From Acidimicrobiales bacterium (lineage in GTDB: Bacteria > Actinomycetota > Acidimicrobiia > Acidimicrobiales > Iamiaceae), in the NCBI GenBank assembly GCA_020439505.1, contig JAGQSO010000001.1:62001-126000 (forward strand): 64,000 nucleotides of DNA, given 5' to 3'. The translations under genes and the position numbers were made by a program. This document shows positions 59,294-64,000 of this stretch, piece after piece (within the stretch, counting starts at the first letter, position 1; the number at the start of each line of letters is the position of its first letter). The notes below the pieces were generated by a model. It was not told the DNA's origin. It was given only the letters and a program-made list of their open reading frames with translations, and did not search any database.

Positions 59294-61293
59294 GGCTCGG
59301 TCACCACCAGCAGGTGGGCCGGGCGTGGCCCTGGTTCGAGCCGGACGTAGTTGCGTCCGATGTGCCACCGGTATCGGGCACCGTGCAGTTCGTCGATGAC
59401 CTCGAAGGCGGGAGGTAGGCCGAGATCGTCGGGCACGATGCATACGCCCTCGGTGGCGGTGTCAGCGAGGAGGACCACACAGATCACCGTGCCGGCACCC
59501 GGAGCGGCCGATGGAGCGACATCGCCAGGCCGGGCGGGTTTGGCGTAGGCGAGGAGTCCGGGGTTCTCCGTCTCGAGGAAGCGGATCCCCTCCAGGTACC
59601 CGAGTGCTGGGAGTCGTCTGCGCAGCGAGTTGAGGTGGGCGACGAGGGGCAGCAGTCGACCGTTCAGCCGTCGGTCGTGGACCTCGTACTTCTCCGAGTC
59701 CAGGTATTCCTCGGAGCCCTCGGCCACGGAGGTCTGCTCCAGTGCCTCGTAGCCCGAGTAGAGGCCGTAGGAGGGCGAGAGGGTGGCGGCCAGGATCAGC
59801 CGCGACGCGAACGTCGACTCGTCGCCCCGCTGGAGCTGTTCGGTGAGGATGTCGGGGGTGTTGACCCAGAAGTTGGGTCGGAAGATCTCGGCCTCCTCGC
59901 CGGCCAACTCCTCGACGTAGCCCCGCAGATCGGCTGCGGTCTGCTTCCAGGCGAAGTAGGTGTAGCCCTGGGAGAAACCGATTCGGCCCAGCTCCTGCTG
60001 CATGGCCCGATAGGTGAAGGCCTCGGCCAGGAATATCACCTCGGGGTGCGACGCCCGCACACCGGCGATCAGCCATTGCCAGAACGGCAGCGGCTTGGTG
60101 TGGGGATTGTCGACGCGGAAAACCCGAACCCCGCGGTCGACCCAGGTGAGCACCACGTCGCGCAGGGCCGACCACAGAGCGCGCCAGTCCTCGCAGTCGA
60201 AATCGACGTTGTAGATGTCCTCGTAGCGCTTGGGGGGGTTCTCGGCGTATTTGAGCGTCCCGTCGGGTCGGTGGGCGAACCATTCGGGATGCTCGGTCAG
60301 CCAGGGGTGGTCGGCGGAGCACTGGACCGCCAGATCCAGGGCGATCTCCAACCCCAGGGAGCGGGCATCGGAGACCACGGCCTCGAAGTCCGCGGTCGAT
60401 CCCAGTTCGGGGTGGACGGCGTCGTGCCCACCGGTATGGTCACCGATCGCCCACGGGGAACCGGGATCGAGCGGCCCGGCCTCCAGCGCGTTGTTGCGGC
60501 CCTTGCGTTTGGTGAGCCCGATGGGGCTGACCGGGGGGAGGTAGATGACGTCGAAGCCGGCTTCGGCCAGAGCGGGCAGGCGTCGACGCAGGCCGTCCAG
60601 GCCGCCCCACGAGCGCGGGAACAACTCGTACCAGGCGCCGAAGCGGGCCAGTACCGGGTCCACGTCGAGGTTTGCTGGCGCGCCGAGCGACGCGGCACGT
60701 CGACGGTCGGGGTGCTGGCCGGTGATCAACGCCAGGTCGTCGTCGAGGGCCGCCGCCACCCGTCGGGCCGTGTCCTGGGCGGTGTCACCGACGATCTCGG
60801 CGGCGAGCCGGATCGGTTTGGCCACCAGCCGCGAGGCGTGGGTCCCGTCGGCTTCGGCGCGCAGAGCGCAAGCGAGCAGCAGGGCCGCACCCTCGGCCAA
60901 CTCGCTGTCGAGGTCGGCCTGGCCTGCCTGGGACTTGCGCGACAGTTCCACCGTCCACGACTCCAAGGGATCGGCCCACGCCCGCACGTCCCAACGCCAC
61001 CGGCCCGGTCGGTCGACGGTGAACGACCCGCCCCAGCGGACCCCCAGCGAGGCGGCGTCGAGGTGGTGGAGCTCGATCACCGACGGAACGGTGTCGTCGG
61101 GGCCGTGGATCAGCGCCTCGACCCGCAGCACCTCGTGACCATCGCGGATCACGTCGACCGCCACCTTCACGGTGTCACCGACCACCCGCTTGGGGGCGTA
61201 GCGGCCGCCGTCGACGCTGGGGAGAGGTCGGGCCACCGTCACCCGCGGCGGGGCCGCTTCGGGAGGAGCGAAGGGGTCGGCGGACCGGGTCAT
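59290..61293 (-). CDS. glgE: Alpha-1,4-glucan:maltose-1-phosphate maltosyltransferase
   Basis: A 667-residue GH13_3 enzyme that extends alpha-1,4-glucan with maltosyl units. The N-terminal domain (RVTVARPLPSVDGGRYAPKRVVGDTV) and the barrel motifs VIYLPPVSPIG, LGLEIALDLAVQCSADHPW, VRVFRVDNPHTKPLPFWQWLI (nucleophile Asp) and VIFLAEAFTYRAM (acid Glu) are all present. ATG at 61291-61293. It is the second gene of an operon starting with a nuclease-like protein; maltokinase and branching enzyme follow by overlap. Confidence 0.95.
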   Translation of the reverse strand: MTRSADPFAPPEAAPPRVTVARPLPSVDGGRYAPKRVVGDTVKVAVDVIRDGHEVLRVEALIHGPDDTVPSVIELHHLDAASLGVRWGGSFTVDRPGRWRWDVRAWADPLESWTVELSRKSQAGQADLDSELAEGAALLLACALRAEADGTHASRLVAKPIRLAAEIVGDTAQDTARRVAAALDDDLALITGQHPDRRRAASLGAPANLDVDPVLARFGAWYELFPRSWGGLDGLRRRLPALAEAGFDVIYLPPVSPIGLTKRKGRNNALEAGPLDPGSPWAIGDHTGGHDAVHPELGSTADFEAVVSDARSLGLEIALDLAVQCSADHPWLTEHPEWFAHRPDGTLKYAENPPKRYEDIYNVDFDCEDWRALWSALRDVVLTWVDRGVRVFRVDNPHTKPLPFWQWLIAGVRASHPEVIFLAEAFTYRAMQQELGRIGFSQGYTYFAWKQTAADLRGYVEELAGEEAEIFRPNFWVNTPDILTEQLQRGDESTFASRLILAATLSPSYGLYSGYEALEQTSVAEGSEEYLDSEKYEVHDRRLNGRLLPLVAHLNSLRRRLPALGYLEGIRFLETENPGLLAYAKPARPGDVAPSAAPGAGTVICVVLLADTATEGVCIVPDDLGLPPAFEVIDELHGARYRWHIGRNYVRLEPGPRPAHLLVVTEP

Positions 61294-61312
61294 GGGCTTG
61301 CGGCGGACCCCT

Positions 61313-61906
61313 TCACCAGTTCTTGAGCCGGGCGGTGGACGTGGGGTCGTACAGGCAGACGACATCGGCGAAGCAGCGGATGTCCATGGCGGCTCGCAAC
61401 ATGGCGGCGCCCGACCCGGCCTCGGGAAGATGCGAGGTGACGACGACGTAGGGGGCCGGAGTGGGAAGGCTCCGCAGCAGGGCGCCGTTGGCGATGGCCT
61501 TCTTGAGGGTGTCGGTCCGGCGCAGACCGGGCCGCGTGCCCTGGACACTGCCCTTGTACTCGAACCAAACCACCTGCCCCTTGGGGCTGACGGCCTCCTG
61601 GTCGATCTCCACGCCGACCTCTCTGATGACCTTCCGGCCCTTGAGCGTGAAACCCAGGTGGGTGAGCAGGGTGTCGCACTGTTCGGCGAACTGGCGGCCC
61701 TGGATGCTGGCCGACGCCTGGAAGGATCGGGCCGGCCCCGGGTCGCGCCTGCGGTCCCGGGTCGGAAGGTGGGCCCCACCCCATGGGCTCTCCTCGTTCT
61801 CGTCGACCTCGAACTCCGACTCCGTGGTCGAACCGGTGTCACCGGTCTCGACGTGAGTGAAGAAAGAGTCCTGTCCTCCGAGGGGTGGGTGGTCCGACGG
61901 TGCCAT
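61313..61906 (-). CDS. PD-(D/E)XK nuclease-like protein upstream of glgE
   Basis: A 197-residue protein. An acidic, disordered N-terminus (1 to about 65) precedes a compact domain: QCDTLLTHLGFTL (about 76-88), GVEID (98-102), VVWFEYKG (112-119), PGLRRTDTLKKAI (126-138) and YVVVTSHLP (153-161). D102, E116 and K118 fit the D...ExK active site of PD-(D/E)XK nucleases. The same order occurs, without the catalytic Glu and Lys, at the end of the DNA methyltransferase at 41716-43173. It starts the glgE operon (19 nt gap), with TAGGCT 8 nt before its ATG. Nuclease activity is predicted, not shown. Confidence 0.68.
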   Translation of the reverse strand: MAPSDHPPLGGQDSFFTHVETGDTGSTTESEFEVDENEESPWGGAHLPTRDRRRDPGPARSFQASASIQGRQFAEQCDTLLTHLGFTLKGRKVIREVGVEIDQEAVSPKGQVVWFEYKGSVQGTRPGLRRTDTLKKAIANGALLRSLPTPAPYVVVTSHLPEAGSGAAMLRAAMDIRCFADVVCLYDPTSTARLKNW

Positions 61907-61914
61907 CCCGGCCG

Positions 61915-61920
61915 AGCCTA
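61915..61920 (-). promoter_or_regulatory. Leaderless -10 candidate (TAGGCT) for the nuclease-like/glgE operon
   Basis: TAGGCT on the minus strand ends 8 nt before the ATG at 61906. Confidence 0.5.
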
Positions 61921-62068
61921 CGGCGGCCGAGGACCTCGGGTACCACGATCTGGCCGACTGTGTCCTGGCCGGCCGTGTCCTAGCCCGGGTTGTCTTCGGT
62001 CGGTGGCCCAGTCGGCCGCGCCTGGCTCGGTAGCCTCGGGGCGGTAGTACCTGGTTCGGAGGGACGCG

Positions 62069-64000
62069 GTGGCAAGCAAACGGGGGCGGTCCCTGACCTT
62101 GGTGGTGGTGGCACTGGTGGCCATCTTGGGCCTGGTCGGCGTGGCGACCGCCGTGTACCTGTCACGTAGCGGTGAAAGTTCCCCCCGGCGTGACCCGCGG
62201 CGACCGGGCGTGGACGTAGAGGACCCGGCGGTAGTGGCCGCTGACCGCTTCGCTGCCGCGGTCACCAGCGGCGATTTCACCGGTATCAAGGTGAGCGACC
62301 CCACCCTCACGTCAGCCCAGGTCGGCGAGCAGGTCGATCTGATGCTCACCGGGATGCTCACCGGCGGGGCCGCTCGTCCCACCGTCGAGGTGTCGAAGGT
62401 CGTGCGGGGGACAGGTGAGAACTCCGACACCGCCCAGGCCACCACGCGGATCACCTGGAAACTTCCCGGGGGCCAGAGCTGGACCTATGACACCTACTGG
62501 ACCCTGATCGACTTCCTGGAGGCCAAGGGGGCCGAGCGCGAGTGGCGGGTGAGCCTCAGCGTGGACCGCCTGTTCCCGGCCGAAGCCAACGGAGGCGTGG
62601 TCCGCATGGTGCGGGTACCGGTGGCCCGCGGTCGGATCCTGGATTCCACCGGCCGACCACTGGTGGCCGGGGGTGGCAGGGTGACCGTCGGCATCCGCAG
62701 GAGCCGTACCACCGACCCCGAGGGCACCGCCCGCAAGGCTGCCGCTCTCACCGGGGTGGATGCCGAGGAGCTGTTGGCCCGGGTGCTGGCGGCGGGTCCC
62801 GACGAGTTCGTCACCGTCGCCACCTTGGATCGTCCCGCCTACGACCTGATCCGCGCGGAGATCCAGCCGTTGCCGGGAACCGTGTTCACCGAGCAGGCGG
62901 CCGAGACCGACCTACCGGCCGGTTTCGCCAAGGGCGTGCTGGGGAGCGTGGGGCCGGCCACCGCCGAGATCGCCTCGGCATCGGACGGCAAGGTGGTCGA
63001 GGGGGACCTGACCGGTCTGTCGGGGGTGCAGCAGGCCCGCAACCCGCAGTTGGCGGGTGAACCGGGTATGAGGATCGAGGCGGTGAGCACCGATCCCGCC
63101 GCCACGGTCACCTCGCTGAAGGAGTACCCGGGGCGTCCGGGGACCGACGTGACCGTCACCCTCGATGCGGCGGTGCAGATGGCGGCCGACGCCACCCTGG
63201 CCACATCGAGTCAACCGGTGGCGCTAGTGGCGGTGCGGGTCAGCACCGGTGACGTGATCGCGGTGGCCAACGGACCGGCCGGCTCGGCCGGCTACAACCG
63301 GGCCTTCCTCAACCGCTACCCGCCGGGCTCGACGTTCAAGGTCGTGTCGGCCCTGGCCTACCTGGAGGGTGGTCTCGGCCCCGACGACATCGTCTCCTGC
63401 CCGGCCACCGTGGTGGCGGGCAAGCGGTTCCGCAACGCCGGAGGTTTCGCCCTGGGTGACGTGCCGTTCCGTCGGGCCTTCGCCCGGTCCTGCAACACCA
63501 CCATCGTGGCCCACTCGGACTCGATCACCTCCCAGCAGCTGACCGACACCGCCCGCCTCCTCGGCTTCCGTGACCTCGACGGCGAGTTGGGCATGGACGT
63601 GTTCGGCACCGAGGTTCCCGTCACCGACAACGAGACCATGCACGCCGCCAACACCATCGGTCAGGGCAAGGTGGAGGCCAGCGCCCTGACGGTGGCGTTG
63701 ATGGCCGGCTCGGTCGCCAACGGTTCGTCGCTGATGCCGCGGCTGTTCCTCGACCCCGGGGCTCCGGCGCCGGTGATGGGACCGGCCCTTCCCGCCCCCG
63801 CGGTGGCCTCCCTGCGCGAGATGATGCGTGACGTGGTCACCGACGGCACCGGTTCGGCGCTGGAGGGCGTTCCCGGCGGTCCGGTCCACGCCAAGACGGG
63901 TACCGCCGAGTTCGGCACCGACGACCCGCCCCGCTCCCACGCCTGGATCACCGGCTGGCAGGGCGACATCGCCTTCGCGGTGGTGGTCGAGGACGGTGGC
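62069..64000 (+). CDS. Penicillin-binding protein 2-class transpeptidase with NTF2-like domain (3' end cut)
   Basis: The first 644 residues are present; the gene runs past the window end. An N-terminal membrane anchor (about 9-31) is followed by an NTF2-like MecA_N domain (about 52-160), a dimerisation domain (about 170-375) and the transpeptidase: active-site Ser in STFK (S421), SCN at 474-476 and KTGTAEF at 609-615. It cross-links peptidoglycan as a class B PBP, like mycobacterial PBP-lipo, but with a membrane helix and no lipobox. GTG at 62069 with GGAGGGA about 5 nt upstream. TAGCCT about 33 nt upstream may be its -10. It diverges from the glgE operon. Confidence 0.92.
   Translation, partial: MASKRGRSLTLVVVALVAILGLVGVATAVYLSRSGESSPRRDPRRPGVDVEDPAVVAADRFAAAVTSGDFTGIKVSDPTLTSAQVGEQVDLMLTGMLTGGAARPTVEVSKVVRGTGENSDTAQATTRITWKLPGGQSWTYDTYWTLIDFLEAKGAEREWRVSLSVDRLFPAEANGGVVRMVRVPVARGRILDSTGRPLVAGGGRVTVGIRRSRTTDPEGTARKAAALTGVDAEELLARVLAAGPDEFVTVATLDRPAYDLIRAEIQPLPGTVFTEQAAETDLPAGFAKGVLGSVGPATAEIASASDGKVVEGDLTGLSGVQQARNPQLAGEPGMRIEAVSTDPAATVTSLKEYPGRPGTDVTVTLDAAVQMAADATLATSSQPVALVAVRVSTGDVIAVANGPAGSAGYNRAFLNRYPPGSTFKVVSALAYLEGGLGPDDIVSCPATVVAGKRFRNAGGFALGDVPFRRAFARSCNTTIVAHSDSITSQQLTDTARLLGFRDLDGELGMDVFGTEVPVTDNETMHAANTIGQGKVEASALTVALMAGSVANGSSLMPRLFLDPGAPAPVMGPALPAPAVASLREMMRDVVTDGTGSALEGVPGGPVHAKTGTAEFGTDDPPRSHAWITGWQGDIAFAVVVEDGG

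Overview
This is a high-GC (by eye roughly two-thirds G+C), densely packed chromosomal window from an actinobacterium. The class Acidimicrobiia (Ilumatobacter/Microthrix-like relatives) is my best guess. The evidence is the gene order shared with other Actinomycetota: a kinase / SigM-like sigma / anti-sigma / trxB / trxA block near the CCA-adding enzyme gene, DUF5318-ponA, rpsF-ssb-rpsR-rplI-dnaB, an F420-type LLM oxidoreductase and a GlgE-type alpha-glucan operon. I saw no prophage, insertion sequence, CRISPR array, rRNA or tRNA gene.

Layout. (1) 1-8.6 kb, minus strand: GNAT acetyltransferase, DUF6049-like envelope protein, DegV, Ser/Thr kinase with an outer discoidin-like domain, sigma, anti-sigma, a small membrane protein, trxB, trxA. 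It matches the mycobacterial Rv3908-Rv3914 neighbourhood, but the MurJ flippase is missing. (2) 8.7-18.2 kb: histone-deacetylase-like amidohydrolase, degenerate PilT-type ATPase, CCA-adding enzyme, methyltransferase, DUF5318, bifunctional PBP (ponA), zinc-ribbon protein, panB, DUF192 protein. (3) 18.4-21.8 kb: rpsF-ssb-rpsR-rplI, a terminator, two DnaA-box-like sites and dnaB. (4) 21.8-26.6 kb: UbiB-type kinase, four small membrane proteins of unknown role and a succinate-semialdehyde-type dehydrogenase. (5) 26.8-44.4 kb: two-domain methyltransferase, SnoaL-like protein, acyl-CoA dehydrogenase, DUF2786 protein, GGDEF-EAL regulator, penicillin acylase, MMPL transporter, RecB-like/RNase-H nuclease, LLM oxidoreductase, DNA methyltransferase coupled to a ribbon-helix-helix protein, secreted lipase. 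(6) 44.6-55.8 kb: fused flavin reductase/ferredoxin reductase, a coupled lipase-SDR-CMD-TetR cassette, a Tat lipoprotein amidohydrolase, an ECF sigma with its membrane partner, an MFS exporter, pirin. (7) 55.9-64 kb: glgE-maltokinase-glgB with an upstream PD-(D/E)XK-like protein, then a PBP2-class transpeptidase cut by the window end.

How the genes work together. Cell-envelope growth recurs (two PBPs, the DUF6049/kinase block, the alpha-glucan operon), as do chromosome replication and translation (dnaB, ssb, three ribosomal proteins, CCA-adding enzyme) and redox functions. Stop/start overlaps (ATGA, GTGA, TAATG, TGATG) show tight translational coupling in several operons.

Most interesting observations. 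Thirteen genes have a TANNNT -10-like hexamer 6-9 nt before the start codon, which indicates widespread leaderless transcription. A PD-(D/E)XK-like domain appears intact in a stand-alone protein beside glgE and in a catalytically eroded copy fused to a DNA methyltransferase. Other points are a PilT-type ATPase with altered catalytic residues, a 31-bp intergenic repeat in two copies 40 kb apart, and an S18 protein with a long acidic tail. No single unmistakable new system is visible. The methyltransferase/nuclease-domain pair is the best candidate.
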